Assembly: GCF_000812685.1 (NCBI RefSeq)
Contig: NZ_JWIF01000056.1
Location: forward strand, 531,920 to 595,919
Length of the DNA stretch: 64,000 bases
Source of the DNA: Halocynthiibacter namhaensis
GTDB lineage: Bacteria > Pseudomonadota > Alphaproteobacteria > Rhodobacterales > Rhodobacteraceae
Direction: 5' to 3'
Positions 1 to 9,018 of this stretch are shown here, in pieces (the stretch's first letter is position 1; each line of letters begins with the position of its first letter). Made by a program: the position numbers and the translations under genes. Under the pieces are notes generated by a model, which did not search any database, was not told the origin of the DNA, and saw nothing but the letters and a program-made list of their open reading frames with translations.

Positions 1-713
1 TTATAAAGAGAATCGCGGCGTAGGATATTCCAACGTTCAAACGCGGCCCCTTGCATGCCCAAGCTTTGCACCATTTCTGGGTTGTCTTGCAGTTGGTGCG
101 ATAACTTATTTGCGCCGTAAGTTGCGCTTTGGGCTTCAATTGCCGGGCGTCGCGTTAGCTTACCACTGATGAGCGTAAGCACAATTAGAAAGCCACCACC
201 AGCCATCGCCAAGATGCCAAGGTAGGGGTGAAAAAGCCAGAGGCCGGCAAGGAAAATCGGGGTGAATGGGACGTCGAAACAACTTGAAAGTATGGGGGAC
301 GCCAGCAAACGTTGCACACTTTCCAAATCTTGCACGCCGGTTGCCTTACTTGAATTCAAGGCTGTTGCGGGGCGCATGTTCGCTTGAAGGGTGGCGGAAA
401 ATGCACGACTGTCTAAGCGGGACTGAAAGCGTGCCCCGACGCGGCTAAGGAGCCGTCCTCGGGTGTGATCCAATATGCCCATCATCAAGTAAAGAAACGC
501 AACAAGGGTGATCAACGCGAATAGGGTTGCTTCAGATCGGCTGGTCAGCACGTTCCCATAGATTTGAAGCATAAAGATTGGACCTGTCAGCATCAGAAGG
601 TTCACGAAGACACTGAGCAATGCGATAAACCCAAGAATCGGGTAACTTTGTCCAAGAGTTGAGCGTAATTCTGCTGACCCATTTGCGGTCAGTCTTTTTT
701 GAATATCGGCCAT
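1..713 (-). CDS. Type I secretion ABC transporter, permease/ATPase (3' part outside window)
   Basis: Inner-membrane ABC exporter of the PrtD/PrsD type, which drives one-step export of RTX-like proteins with a membrane-fusion partner and TolC. Only the N-terminal 237 codons are present: a cytoplasmic N-terminus, a hydrophobic segment ending in LTGPIFMLQIYGNVL (family signature M-LQ-Y--VL), a second segment followed by the DHTRGRLLSRVGARFQ stretch, and the start of the next membrane pair. The ATPase domain lies beyond position 1. ATG at 713. Transcribed divergently from the mlaA-like gene across about 215 bp. Family assignment is from remembered sequence pattern; the exported substrate cannot be inferred. 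Confidence 0.85.
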   Translation of the reverse strand, partial: MADIQKRLTANGSAELRSTLGQSYPILGFIALLSVFVNLLMLTGPIFMLQIYGNVLTSRSEATLFALITLVAFLYLMMGILDHTRGRLLSRVGARFQSRLDSRAFSATLQANMRPATALNSSKATGVQDLESVQRLLASPILSSCFDVPFTPIFLAGLWLFHPYLGILAMAGGGFLIVLTLISGKLTRRPAIEAQSATYGANKLSHQLQDNPEMVQSLGMQGAAFERWNILRRDSLY

Positions 714-929
714 TGTGGGCGGTAACCTTCTTTGTTTTTAAATGATTAAACGAATTACTTGAATGGCGAGTTAATCCACTGGCGTATTCTTGCTACATTC
801 TTGGGGTGATGCAAGCAGGGATCTATCGACATTTGGGGCAAATACTTGTTTATCGGGCCTCTAATACTCACATGTTAACAAACTGGCGGCCTAGAGGCTT
901 TCAGACACAAATGTAAAACGGTGCCCGGC

Positions 930-1691
930 ATGACAAATTCCCCTCGCGTAATGAAGTTCTTTGCGACGCTTATGGCCGTGGGCTTTCTTTCTGCCTGTAG
1001 CCAACAGGGGGACGGTTCTGGACATCGCGATCCGAATGAAGATGTGAACCGTCGTACGCATGCGTTTAATGTTGCTGTCGATCGCAATCTGTATGCGCCT
1101 GCGTCTAATGCTTATGGCAAGGGCCTATCACGCAATACCCGTCGCGGGATCGGGCGTGCTGCGTCCAATTTCGCGTTGCCTGGCCGCGTTGTGAACAATC
1201 TTCTGCAACTTGATCTTGAAGGTGCAGCACGCAATTCTTTCCGCTTTTTGATCAACTCAACCCTCGGGTTTGGTGGTCTTGGTGATCCGGCGGGCAATGA
1301 TTTTGGGTTGGAAGAAGAAACCACAGATTTTGGCGAAACGCTGTATAAATGGGGCTTTGGCGAAGGCCGTTACGTAGAGCTGCCATTTGTTGGTCCATCC
1401 ACCGAACGCCACACGGTTGGGCGCGTTGTTGACTTGTTTACCAACCCGTTGGGCTATGCGTTGGATGCGCCTGAAAATCTGCTGAGCCCAACCTCGCAAG
1501 TTCTTGCCAAAGTTGGCAGCCGCTATGAATATGCAGCAACGATCGATGCGTTACTGTATGAAAGCGAAGACAGTTATGCGCAGGCACGCAACCTATATCT
1601 GCAACAACGCCGATATGAGCTTGGTGTTGATGTCTCTGTAGAAGAAACTGATGAAATTGATGCATTGTTTGAGGAGCTCTATGGTGAATAG
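930..1691 (+). CDS. mlaA: MlaA (VacJ) family outer-membrane lipoprotein
   Basis: Outer-membrane component of the Mla retrograde phospholipid pathway, which removes mislocalised phospholipids from the outer leaflet. A short signal peptide ends in a lipobox LSAC, giving a lipidated Cys. The mature part shows the family core: DPNEDVNRRTHAFN near the N-terminus, the NFALPGRVVNNLLQ segment, FLINSTLGFGGLGDPA and the later ELPFVGPST block. Length (about 253 aa) is normal. Possible starts are GTG 921, ATG 930 and ATG 951; none has a strong Shine-Dalgarno, and 930 is a compromise. Its stop overlaps the start of the mlaC-like gene, so the two are co-transcribed. No mlaFED genes are in view. Confidence 0.9.
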   Translation: MTNSPRVMKFFATLMAVGFLSACSQQGDGSGHRDPNEDVNRRTHAFNVAVDRNLYAPASNAYGKGLSRNTRRGIGRAASNFALPGRVVNNLLQLDLEGAARNSFRFLINSTLGFGGLGDPAGNDFGLEEETTDFGETLYKWGFGEGRYVELPFVGPSTERHTVGRVVDLFTNPLGYALDAPENLLSPTSQVLAKVGSRYEYAATIDALLYESEDSYAQARNLYLQQRRYELGVDVSVEETDEIDALFEELYGE

Positions 1692-2295
1692 TTCAAGCAT
1701 TTCCCGCCGTGGTTTTACCACAGGTCTTTTGGCCACTACATCTGTCGTTGCATTGGCACCAACCGGTGCAATGGCTTTAACGGCCCAACAGGCGTCCAGC
1801 TTGGTTGCTGAAGTGGTTGCTGAAATCACTTCCATCATTAATTCGGGGCAATCCGAAAGCCGGATGTTGAACCGTTTTGAGCGTGTTTTTAAACGTTATG
1901 CGAACACCACAGTGATTGCCTTCCGTTGTTTGGGGGCAGATGCACGTCGTGCGTCAAATTCCCAGAAACGTGCTTTCGTGCAAGCCTTTGAAGGTTACAT
2001 TGCGCGCAAATATGGGCGTCGTTTCCGTGAATTTATTGGCGGCCGTATTGACGTGCAAAACGTGCGCCAAGTTAAAAGCTGGTTTGAGGTGAACGCACGC
2101 ACCCAACTGCAAGGCAGCGCGCCCTTCAGCGTGGATTTCCTTGTGAAAGAAGGTGGCGGGCGTAACCTGTTTTTCGACATGTTGATCGAAGGCATCAGCC
2201 TGACACGTGTGGAACGCGAAGAAATTGGCGCGATGCTTGACAGCCGCGGCGGCGATTTGGATCGTTTGATCTCTGATCTGCGTTCCGCAGGGTAA
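1681..2295 (+). CDS. mlaC: MlaC-like periplasmic phospholipid-binding protein with Tat signal
   Basis: Periplasmic carrier of the Mla pathway, passing phospholipid between MlaA and the inner-membrane MlaFEDB transporter. The ATG at 1681 overlaps the last codons of mlaA, an arrangement that indicates translational coupling. Residues 8-13 read SRRGFT, a twin-arginine export motif, followed by a hydrophobic stretch and an AMA cleavage site; Tat export is not the usual route for the E. coli protein. The mature part matches the Tol_tolerance/MlaC pattern: helical N-terminus with ETTS-like spacing, RKYGRRFREF region, and a C-terminal VDFLVKEGG---FDMLIEGISL block. 204 aa is family-typical. Confidence 0.85.
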   Translation: MVNSSSISRRGFTTGLLATTSVVALAPTGAMALTAQQASSLVAEVVAEITSIINSGQSESRMLNRFERVFKRYANTTVIAFRCLGADARRASNSQKRAFVQAFEGYIARKYGRRFREFIGGRIDVQNVRQVKSWFEVNARTQLQGSAPFSVDFLVKEGGGRNLFFDMLIEGISLTRVEREEIGAMLDSRGGDLDRLISDLRSAG

Positions 2296-2298
2296 GTC

Positions 2299-2748
2299 AT
2301 GTCTTTTGCGCGCGCAGCTTTGCTTCTGATCCTCTCTCCGGGCCTCGCATTCGCTGGCCCTTGGGATGGCGTCTATCGTCAAGGGTCAGATGCAGATTGC
2401 GCGCGTGTTGGGGTCGAAGGCGGGGCTGTGCGTATTCATGACAGTACGTTCTTTGGCAACGAAGCCGTTTGCCAGATGCGCCAGCCTGTTGAAGTGCGCA
2501 ACATGAATGCCACGCTTTATGATATGTATTGCGAAGGTTATCTCGGGGAAAATGGCCAACCCCCAGCTCCGTGGGAAGCGCGCATGCTGATGATGCGCGG
2601 TGTCGATGGTGGGCTTTATATGGTGTGGGACGGTTATGCGTTCCAATTCCAACGTTGCACCGCCGAAGAGGCCGTGGAAGCTTTGATTGGTGAGCAGCCC
2701 GAAGATCCCGTATCGATTGAAGAAGTCGACACGGCGGGGACAGATTAA
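2299..2748 (+). CDS. Hypothetical exported protein
   Basis: Not recognised. A clear Sec signal peptide (MSFARAALLLILSPGLAFA) is followed by a 130-residue mature domain with four cysteines, GPWDGVYRQGSDADC at its start and an acidic tail, which resembles small periplasmic proteins of Rhodobacterales. It starts 3 nt after the mlaC-like stop, so it is the third gene of that transcript; a role linked to envelope lipid homeostasis is only a guess from position. Convergent with the penicillin-binding protein gene. Confidence 0.75.
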   Translation: MSFARAALLLILSPGLAFAGPWDGVYRQGSDADCARVGVEGGAVRIHDSTFFGNEAVCQMRQPVEVRNMNATLYDMYCEGYLGENGQPPAPWEARMLMMRGVDGGLYMVWDGYAFQFQRCTAEEAVEALIGEQPEDPVSIEEVDTAGTD

Positions 2749-2806
2749 TTTAAGCCAATCTGCCCGAAATATCTATGGTGCACATGTTACGCACACCATA
2801 GAATTA

Positions 2807-5044
2807 TCAGTTTCCCCCACCAAACAGCCCATTTAGCAGGTTTTCAATTACACCATCGGTGTTGTTGTGCCTTTGTTGCTGTCGTTCTTCACGTTGCTGG
2901 CGACGTGCTTCTTCTTCAGCTTGGCGTTGACGATCAGCTTCGCTCACAAGCGGACGTGCCGGGCCGGGGTTAAGCATGGGCAGGGGGGTTGGCGTCATGC
3001 CCGCTGTCACGCGCAGCATGACCTCATGCCAAATGGTTGCTGGCAGGCCGCCACCGGTGACGCCTCGCAGTGGTTTGTTGTCATCATTGCCCATCCAGAC
3101 CCCGACAACATAGTCGGCGGTGAAGCCGATGAACCACGCATCTTTGGCGCCCTGTGTCGTGCCTGTTTTGCCCGCCACCTGCCAGCCATCCAGTTGCGCG
3201 CGCGCGCCGGTGCCTTCGGCGACAACGCGGCTCATCATATAGGTTAGGTGTTGGGCCGCGCGGCGCGAAATCACACGTTCCCCGATGCCGCCGTCTTGGG
3301 TGATCACAGGTTCGCTGTCGCCTTGTAGGCTTAGCTCGACCAGGCCATAGGGGATCACGGCCGATCCACCGTTCAAGATGCCCGCATAGGCGCCTGTCAT
3401 TTCAAGCAATGTGCTTTCGGATGCGCCAAGCGCCAATGCTGGACCAAGGGCCAGGTCACTTTCCAGCCCGAAATCATTTGCAATCTGGCGCACATTTTCA
3501 CGGCCCATTGCCTCTGATATGCGCACGGCGGCGGTGTTCAGAGATTTTGCCAAAGCTTCTGTGATGGTTACATTGCCATAAAACCGGTTGGTATAATTGC
3601 GCGGGCAATAGCGGCCAGATCCTGGCACGTCCAAACACAATTCCGCATCTACAACATAGTCATTCGGCGTATAGCCCAATTCCATTGCGGCGGCATAAAC
3701 GAAAGGTTTGAATGCCGACCCGGTTTGGCGTTGGGCTTGAACAGCACGGTTGAATGCACCACTGGCGCGCACGTCACGTCCGCCAACCATGGCGCGCACA
3801 GCGCCATCGGCACTCATGACGACAATCGCGGCTTGGGCGGTTGATCCCGCGCTCACGCGTTCATGAAACACCAACTGCATCGCCTCTTCGGTGGCGCGTT
3901 GAATGCGTTGATCAAAGCTTGTGCGAATGATCACATCTTCGGTGGTGTTGCGCGTGAAGATTTCAGGCCCAGACCGCATGACCCAATCGGCAAAAGCCCC
4001 ACCTGCTTCGGCGGCAGCGGCGCTTGATAGCGTCGCAGGATTGGCAACAGCCGAAGCATGTTGATTGTCGGTTAAATAGCCTTGGTCGTTCATCAACTTT
4101 AGAACCGTTTCGCCACGATCACGCGCCCGTTGCAGGTTGTTCGTCGGTGCATAACGTGACGGCGCCTTAAGAAGCCCCGCCAACATCGCGCCTTCTGCGG
4201 GGTTAACTTCATTGGCAGATTTTCCAAAATACCTTTGAGACGCAGCTTCAAACCCACGTGAACCCGCACCCAAAAAGGCGCGGTTCATATAAATGGTAAG
4301 GACTTCTTCCTTGCTGTATTTGGCTTCCAGGGCCAAAGCGAAAATTGCTTCCTTTGCCTTTCGCCACAGGGAACCGCGACGGCAGTCTGCCTCATAGGCG
4401 CGTTCGCTTTCCCACGCAGACGGATCAAAGGGTACGCCCAAACACAGCAGTTTTGCGGTTTGCTGCGTGATGGTTGAGCCACCGTTGCCCGATAAGGCGC
4501 TGCGCCCAGACCGCAGATTGATTTTGATCGCAGATGCAATCCCACGCGGTGAAACGCCGAAATGGCGATAAAAGCGCTTATCCTCGGTCGCGACAACGGC
4601 ATTGTGCAGATGTTGTGAAACTGTGCCGGCTGTGATCATCCCGCCGAATTGATCACCACGCCAAGCAAACACTTGCCCCTCACGGTCAAGAAGAGTGACA
4701 GACCCACGCGCCCGCTGATCCACCAACACGCGGTAATCTTCCGGCAAGGTGGAGGATACATAAAACACCGCCGCGGCGAGGATCAATGCCCCCACCAGAG
4801 ACGCCCGCCATGTGATTTTCCAGATCAGACGAAACAGCCAAATGAACGGCATCATCACCCATCCGAGCAGCCGACGAATGGGGCCGCGTGGTGTGTTAGA
4901 TTTCCTGCGCGCGGTTTTACGGGCCGCTGGTTTGGGCTTTTTTACGGCACGCTTTTTAGCGGTTGGTTTCGTTGTGCCTGCTGCAGGATAACGTCGCTCT
5001 GCCACGATCCGCTTGCCGCTGTTTCCTGTGTTTTTACCGCTCAT
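2807..5044 (-). CDS. PBP1A-family bifunctional penicillin-binding protein
   Basis: Class A peptidoglycan synthase: polymerises lipid II glycan strands and cross-links the stems in the periplasm. Order seen: Lys/Arg-rich cytoplasmic tail, one membrane anchor (WRASLVGALILAAAVFYVSS), glycosyltransferase domain with EDKRFYRHFG (catalytic Glu about residue 154) and GGSTITQQTAK, then transpeptidase with SAFK active-site serine (TGSAFKPFVY), SLN and KTGTT motifs. A low-complexity Gln/Arg-rich C-terminus precedes a Gly-rich end. ATG 5044 was chosen because the upstream extension to 5107 is unlike the family. 745 aa. Monocistronic; promoter region lies opposite amt. Confidence 0.92.
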   Translation of the reverse strand: MSGKNTGNSGKRIVAERRYPAAGTTKPTAKKRAVKKPKPAARKTARRKSNTPRGPIRRLLGWVMMPFIWLFRLIWKITWRASLVGALILAAAVFYVSSTLPEDYRVLVDQRARGSVTLLDREGQVFAWRGDQFGGMITAGTVSQHLHNAVVATEDKRFYRHFGVSPRGIASAIKINLRSGRSALSGNGGSTITQQTAKLLCLGVPFDPSAWESERAYEADCRRGSLWRKAKEAIFALALEAKYSKEEVLTIYMNRAFLGAGSRGFEAASQRYFGKSANEVNPAEGAMLAGLLKAPSRYAPTNNLQRARDRGETVLKLMNDQGYLTDNQHASAVANPATLSSAAAAEAGGAFADWVMRSGPEIFTRNTTEDVIIRTSFDQRIQRATEEAMQLVFHERVSAGSTAQAAIVVMSADGAVRAMVGGRDVRASGAFNRAVQAQRQTGSAFKPFVYAAAMELGYTPNDYVVDAELCLDVPGSGRYCPRNYTNRFYGNVTITEALAKSLNTAAVRISEAMGRENVRQIANDFGLESDLALGPALALGASESTLLEMTGAYAGILNGGSAVIPYGLVELSLQGDSEPVITQDGGIGERVISRRAAQHLTYMMSRVVAEGTGARAQLDGWQVAGKTGTTQGAKDAWFIGFTADYVVGVWMGNDDNKPLRGVTGGGLPATIWHEVMLRVTAGMTPTPLPMLNPGPARPLVSEADRQRQAEEEARRQQREERQQQRHNNTDGVIENLLNGLFGGGN

Positions 5045-5300
5045 AATACTCTGCCCGCTTATGCGTTTTTGCCAGTTTAACGTCCAACGCAGCAGAGTGC
5101 ACGTCATATCACGAATCCGTCAGTCCACAGGCGATTTTGCGTTTGCACGGTATTTCCGCGTGTCGCCCTATTTTCAGGCACAGCCGAATAATTTGCGCGC
5201 AAACGGGTGAAACGAGACCCACAAAGCACAGTAAATCCTGTTTTTGGCAGGGCCTTGATGGCCATGCTGCACCTGCACAATCGTTATCAGAGGAAGATCA

Positions 5301-6629
5301 ATGTACAGAATACGCCCCGCCCAGTTTTTCACCCTGCTTGCGATCATCGGCCCGACCGCCCTAAGTGCCCAAACCAGCAACTCTATGCCAGATCAGGTTT
5401 TAGACACTGGGTTTATCTTCACAACATTCATGTTCCTAGTCTCTGGGATGTTGGTGTTTTGGATGGCCGCCGGTTTCGCGATGCTAGAGGCGGGCCTCGT
5501 GCGTTCCAAAAACGTGACGATGCAGTTGACCAAAAACATCTCGTTATTTTCAATCGCGGCCATTGCTTATTATCTTGTGGGGTATGGCGTCATGTACCCG
5601 GGGGATGGCTGGTTGATTGACAGCGTTCTGGGGGGCTTTAAGCCCGCTGTATTGGAACCTGTTGGACTTGAAGGTGTAACACCTGATTTGGGGTATGCGT
5701 CTGTTGGGTCTGACTTTTTCTTTCAATTGATGTTCTGCGCGACGACGGCATCCATTGTTTCGGGTGCGATGGCTGAGCGTGTAAAGCTTTGGCCTTTTCT
5801 GGGGTTTGTCGTGGTTCTCGTGGCGCTGATCTACCCGATTGAGGCCAGTTGGAAATGGGGCGGAGGTTTCTTGGAAGGCTGGGGCTTTCAAGATTTTGCG
5901 GGTTCGACATTGGTGCATTCTGCGGGGGGCTGGGCGGCTTTGACGGGTGTGATCATTCTTGGTCCGCGCATTGGGAAATATAAAGCAGGCCGGGTGAACC
6001 CGATGCCTGGGTCTGCCCTTGCGTTGGCCGCACTTGGGACGTTCATTCTGTGGATGGGGTGGTTTGGCTTTAATGGTGGATCTCAGCTTGCGATGGATAC
6101 AGCTGCGAATGTATCGGACATCGGTCGCATTTTCGCCAACACCAATGCTGCGGCTGCTGGTGGTGCGGTGGCAGTGCTGTTGTTGACACAATTGATGTAT
6201 AAAAAACCGGACCTGACGATGATCTTGAATGGTGCTTTGGCGGGGCTTGTGTCGATTACGGCTGAACCCTTGATGCCAGGTTTGGGGCAGGCGACTTTGA
6301 TCGGCGCGGTTGGCGGTGTGATTGTTGTTTTCACGGTGCCCTTGTTGGATCGGATGCAGATCGATGATGTGGTTGGTGCGGTGCCTGTACATTTGTTCGC
6401 AGGCATTTGGGGAACGCTGGCAGTTGTGTTTACCAATCCGGGGGCAACGCTGGTGGCTCAGCTGACTGGGATTATTGTTATTGGCTTGTTTGTGACGGTA
6501 ACATCCACAGGGCTGTGGTTTCTGCTCAAGGCAACTGTGGGCCTGCGTGTGGATGAAGAGGCCGAAATCAACGGTCTGGATATCAGTGAGCTGGGTATGG
6601 AAAGCTGGCCGGAATTCGCAAAAGGTTGA
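5301..6629 (+). CDS. amt: Ammonium transporter, Amt family
   Basis: Inner-membrane trimeric ammonium channel. Signal peptide (ends ALSAQ) then eleven predicted membrane segments. Diagnostic stretches include MLEAGLVRSKN, the first pore His in STLVHSAGGWAALTG, FNGGSQ and the second pore His in VPVHLFAGIWGTLAV. 442 aa. Good Shine-Dalgarno GAGGAAG upstream of ATG 5301. A glnK gene, the usual PII partner, is not adjacent, so nitrogen control is not visible locally. Followed by a strong terminator hairpin and a series of palindromes. Confidence 0.95.
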   Translation: MYRIRPAQFFTLLAIIGPTALSAQTSNSMPDQVLDTGFIFTTFMFLVSGMLVFWMAAGFAMLEAGLVRSKNVTMQLTKNISLFSIAAIAYYLVGYGVMYPGDGWLIDSVLGGFKPAVLEPVGLEGVTPDLGYASVGSDFFFQLMFCATTASIVSGAMAERVKLWPFLGFVVVLVALIYPIEASWKWGGGFLEGWGFQDFAGSTLVHSAGGWAALTGVIILGPRIGKYKAGRVNPMPGSALALAALGTFILWMGWFGFNGGSQLAMDTAANVSDIGRIFANTNAAAAGGAVAVLLLTQLMYKKPDLTMILNGALAGLVSITAEPLMPGLGQATLIGAVGGVIVVFTVPLLDRMQIDDVVGAVPVHLFAGIWGTLAVVFTNPGATLVAQLTGIIVIGLFVTVTSTGLWFLLKATVGLRVDEEAEINGLDISELGMESWPEFAKG

Positions 6630-6646
6630 ACTTGAGGTTTGCAATG

Positions 6647-6677
6647 AAAAACACCCGCCGGGAAACGACGGGTGTTT
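6647..6677 (+). terminator. Intrinsic terminator after amt
   Basis: GC-rich stem (ACACCCG pairing with CGGGTGT, extended by CG pairs) closed by a GGAAA-type loop and flanked by AAAA and TTTT, so it could work on both strands. Sits 18 nt after the amt stop. Confidence 0.85.
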
Positions 6678-6692
6678 TGCCCCAACGGGGGT

Positions 6693-6734
6693 GGCGGTGG
6701 CGCGGATGGGCTTAAGCCCGTCCGCGCCACCGCC
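6693..6734. repeat. 42-bp near-perfect palindrome
   Basis: Both 21-nt arms pair along their whole length with one T-G wobble and no loop; centre is GGGCTTAAGCCC. Located between two convergent genes, downstream of an already adequate terminator. No poly-T follows on either side. Could be a cruciform-forming or REP-like element, or a protein-bound palindrome. Confidence 0.8.
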
Positions 6735-6738
6735 CGGG

Positions 6739-6784
6739 GCGACTAACCAAAGGTCAGTCGCAATCTGATCCCTTTGGGATCAGA
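6739..6784. repeat. Two further adjacent hairpins at the aminotransferase 3' end
   Basis: First hairpin: GCGACT (6739-6744) with AGTCGC (6756-6761). Second: TCTGATCCC (6764-6772), loop TTT, GGGATCAGA (6776-6784). The second stem contains the TGA stop codon (6780-6782) of the minus-strand aminotransferase gene, so the stem may stabilise the mRNA end or assist termination. Confidence 0.7.
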
Positions 6785-7964
6785 CCCCGCAATCAATGAT
6801 AGCTTTTGCAAGGATGGGAATGGTTTTTTCATTCAAGCCAGCAATATTCAGGCGACTGTCACCAACCATATAGATGCCATAATCTACGCGCAGTTTCTCG
6901 ACTTGTTCAGGAGTCGCACCCAGGCGTGAGAACATGCCACGGTGTTCCGCAAGAAACGCGAAGCGATCTGAGTTGGACAGACGTTTCAGTTCCGCTGCCA
7001 GCTGTTTGCGCAGCTCCAGCATGCCGAGACGGGTTTCTTCCAGCTCGGCCTTCCAATCGGCTTTCAAGGCGTCATCTGTCAAAATTGTGCTGACAATGCG
7101 TGCACCATGATCCGGTGGGAAGGAATAGTTCTGACGGTTCAAGAATGCGAGGTTCGCTTGGCTGCGTGCTTTCAGGCCCGCATCTTGTGCTACGGCCATC
7201 AAAAGACCCGTGCGTTCGCGATAAATCCCGAAGTTCTTGGAACAGCTTGCCGCGATGATGGTTTCGGGCATTTCAGAGGCCACCATGCGCACAGCAGCCG
7301 CGTCATCTTCCAGACCGTCACCAAAGCCCTGGTAGGCGATGTCAACGAAAGGCGTCAGGTCTTTGTCCTGCATCAGGGAAATGACTTCGGCCCATTGTGC
7401 CAAGGTCAGGTTTGCGCCGGTTGGGTTGTGACAGCAGCCATGCAGCAAGATCACATCGCCCGCTTTTGCGCTTTGCAGGTCTTCCATCATGCCATCGAAA
7501 TTCACGGTTGGCGCATCATCGTTCAGGTAACGATATTCAGCGACAGGCATGCCAAGGTATTTCACGATGGAGGGGTGGTTTGGCCAAGTTGGCGCGGACA
7601 GCCAAACGGTTGCCTCAGGGGCGGCCATTTTGATCAGCTCAAGACCTTGGCGGATCGCGCCAGTGCCACCAGGCGTCGCCACAGCTGCAACATTATCGCG
7701 CGCAACGGCGGACCCCAGAACCAGTTCAACCATCGCGTCGCCGTAAGCTGGGTCGCCGGCAAGGCCCGTGTAAGCTTTGCTGTCCTGGGTTTCCCAGATC
7801 TTCTTTTCCGCAGCTTTTACCGCACGCATTACAGGTGTATTGCCGCTTGCGTCTTTATAAACGCCGACGCCCAGATCAATTTTATCCGTGCGCGGGTCTT
7901 CACGATACATCGCAATCAGGGCGAGGATTTTATCGGCGGGCTGGTCTTTTAGGTTCGTCAGCAT
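6780..7964 (-). CDS. Aromatic amino acid / aspartate aminotransferase (class I PLP)
   Basis: PLP enzyme of the AspC/TyrB group, transferring amino groups between aromatic acids or aspartate and 2-oxoglutarate. Visible: DLGVGVYKD near residue 33, substrate/PLP region GGTGAIRQG, HGCCHNPTG, and the Schiff-base Lys at about residue 243 within SCSKNFGIYRERTG; 394 aa matches the subgroup Ia length. AspC and TyrB cannot be separated from sequence by eye. Its start is 1 nt from the stop of the upstream sulfurtransferase gene, so the two form an operon. Confidence 0.92.
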   Translation of the reverse strand: MLTNLKDQPADKILALIAMYREDPRTDKIDLGVGVYKDASGNTPVMRAVKAAEKKIWETQDSKAYTGLAGDPAYGDAMVELVLGSAVARDNVAAVATPGGTGAIRQGLELIKMAAPEATVWLSAPTWPNHPSIVKYLGMPVAEYRYLNDDAPTVNFDGMMEDLQSAKAGDVILLHGCCHNPTGANLTLAQWAEVISLMQDKDLTPFVDIAYQGFGDGLEDDAAAVRMVASEMPETIIAASCSKNFGIYRERTGLLMAVAQDAGLKARSQANLAFLNRQNYSFPPDHGARIVSTILTDDALKADWKAELEETRLGMLELRKQLAAELKRLSNSDRFAFLAEHRGMFSRLGATPEQVEKLRVDYGIYMVGDSRLNIAGLNEKTIPILAKAIIDCGV

Positions 7965-7965
7965 C

Positions 7966-8820
7966 TTATGCGTCGCTTTCCACTTTCAGGTCAGAATACA
8001 TGCCCCATTCGGTCCAAGACCCGTCATAGAGCGCATGATCACGTTTCCCCATCCGTTCCAGCGCAAGGCACAGCACAGCTGCCGTCACACCTGAACCACA
8101 GCTGGTGATCACAGGTTTGCTTAAGTCGGCACCCGACGCGTCAAACACCGCTTTCAATTCAGCAGGGGATTTCATTGTTTTGTCATCGTTCAGCACAGTC
8201 GCGAACGGAACATTCTTGGAATTCGGGATGCGGCCTGCGCGCAAACCTTCGCGTGGCTCGGCCTCAAGGCCAGAAAAACGACCTGCGCCGCGCGCATCAA
8301 TAATCGTGTAATCCTGAAGCTTTGATGCCGCCGCAACCTGGGTCACGTCTTTGATCATATGGGCCTGGCGCTGCACGGTCATGTGGCGATCACGCACAAT
8401 AGGGGGCAGGTCTTCGGTGGGGCGCCCTTCGGCAACCCATTTTGGCAATCCACCATCAAGCACGGCAATATCCATCTTGCCCATCAGGCGGAACAACCAC
8501 CAAACGCGCGCCGCAGAAAACAGGCCGGATCCGTCATAAACCACAATCTGATGGCCATCGCCCACACCCATTTTGCGCATACGAGACATGAACAATTCAA
8601 CCGGCGGCGCCATATGGGGCAAGTCAGAACGCGGATCAGAAATCGCGTCGATGTCAAAGAAACGCGCGCCGGGAATATGGCAATCTTGATATTCCTCAAG
8701 CCCGCTACGTTCCTCAGCGGGCATATACCAACTTGCATCAAGAATGCGCAGATCCGGATCTTTTATGTGCTGTGCCAACCATTCGGTGGAAACCAGTGTT
8801 TTAGGATCATCTACAGCCAT
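7966..8820 (-). CDS. sseA: 3-mercaptopyruvate sulfurtransferase
   Basis: Tandem-rhodanese enzyme moving sulfur from 3-mercaptopyruvate to thiols or cyanide. N-terminal rhodanese domain (STEWLAQHIKDPDLRILDASW) is followed by the catalytic domain with DARGAGRFSG and active-site Cys at about residue 241 in CGSGVTA; this loop form (CGSGVT) is that of mercaptopyruvate rather than thiosulfate sulfurtransferases. 284 aa. First gene of a two-gene operon with the aminotransferase, which can produce mercaptopyruvate from cysteine by transamination, a sensible metabolic link (inference). Confidence 0.93.
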   Translation of the reverse strand: MAVDDPKTLVSTEWLAQHIKDPDLRILDASWYMPAEERSGLEEYQDCHIPGARFFDIDAISDPRSDLPHMAPPVELFMSRMRKMGVGDGHQIVVYDGSGLFSAARVWWLFRLMGKMDIAVLDGGLPKWVAEGRPTEDLPPIVRDRHMTVQRQAHMIKDVTQVAAASKLQDYTIIDARGAGRFSGLEAEPREGLRAGRIPNSKNVPFATVLNDDKTMKSPAELKAVFDASGADLSKPVITSCGSGVTAAVLCLALERMGKRDHALYDGSWTEWGMYSDLKVESDA

Positions 8821-8931
8821 ATTCGCCCCCGTTCAGCATGCGTCACCCAATTTGGGCGCTCTTTTCCCTGCCTACCCTTATGAAAACCGAGGCGCAAGAA
8901 AAACACGAATTTTAAAGAGTTTCAGACAGAA

Positions 8932-8966
8932 AAAGACGCAGAGATCAACGTGACCCCTGCGTCTTT
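8932..8966 (-). terminator. Intrinsic terminator of the Gly-rich gene
   Basis: AAAGACGCAG pairs with CTGCGTCTTT around a 15-nt loop; read on the minus strand it ends in TTTTT, 50 nt beyond the stop of the small gene starting at 9309. Confidence 0.75.
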
Positions 8967-9018
8967 CATGCACCTTAGGTTAACAAAGCACTCATTAAGA
9001 ACTTGAACCTGTCACCGA

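Noticed and set aside
5045..5300. Possible sigma-54 promoter for amt (TGGCAGGGCCTTGAT)
   Set aside because: Spacing between the -24 and -12 elements is one base off consensus; too weak to claim.
5550..6644. 364-codon frame antisense to amt
   Set aside because: Gln/Arg/His-rich translation without domain logic; it is the shadow of the transporter codon pattern.
7107..7952. 281-codon frame antisense to the aminotransferase
   Set aside because: No protein family features; the minus-strand gene has clear PLP motifs.
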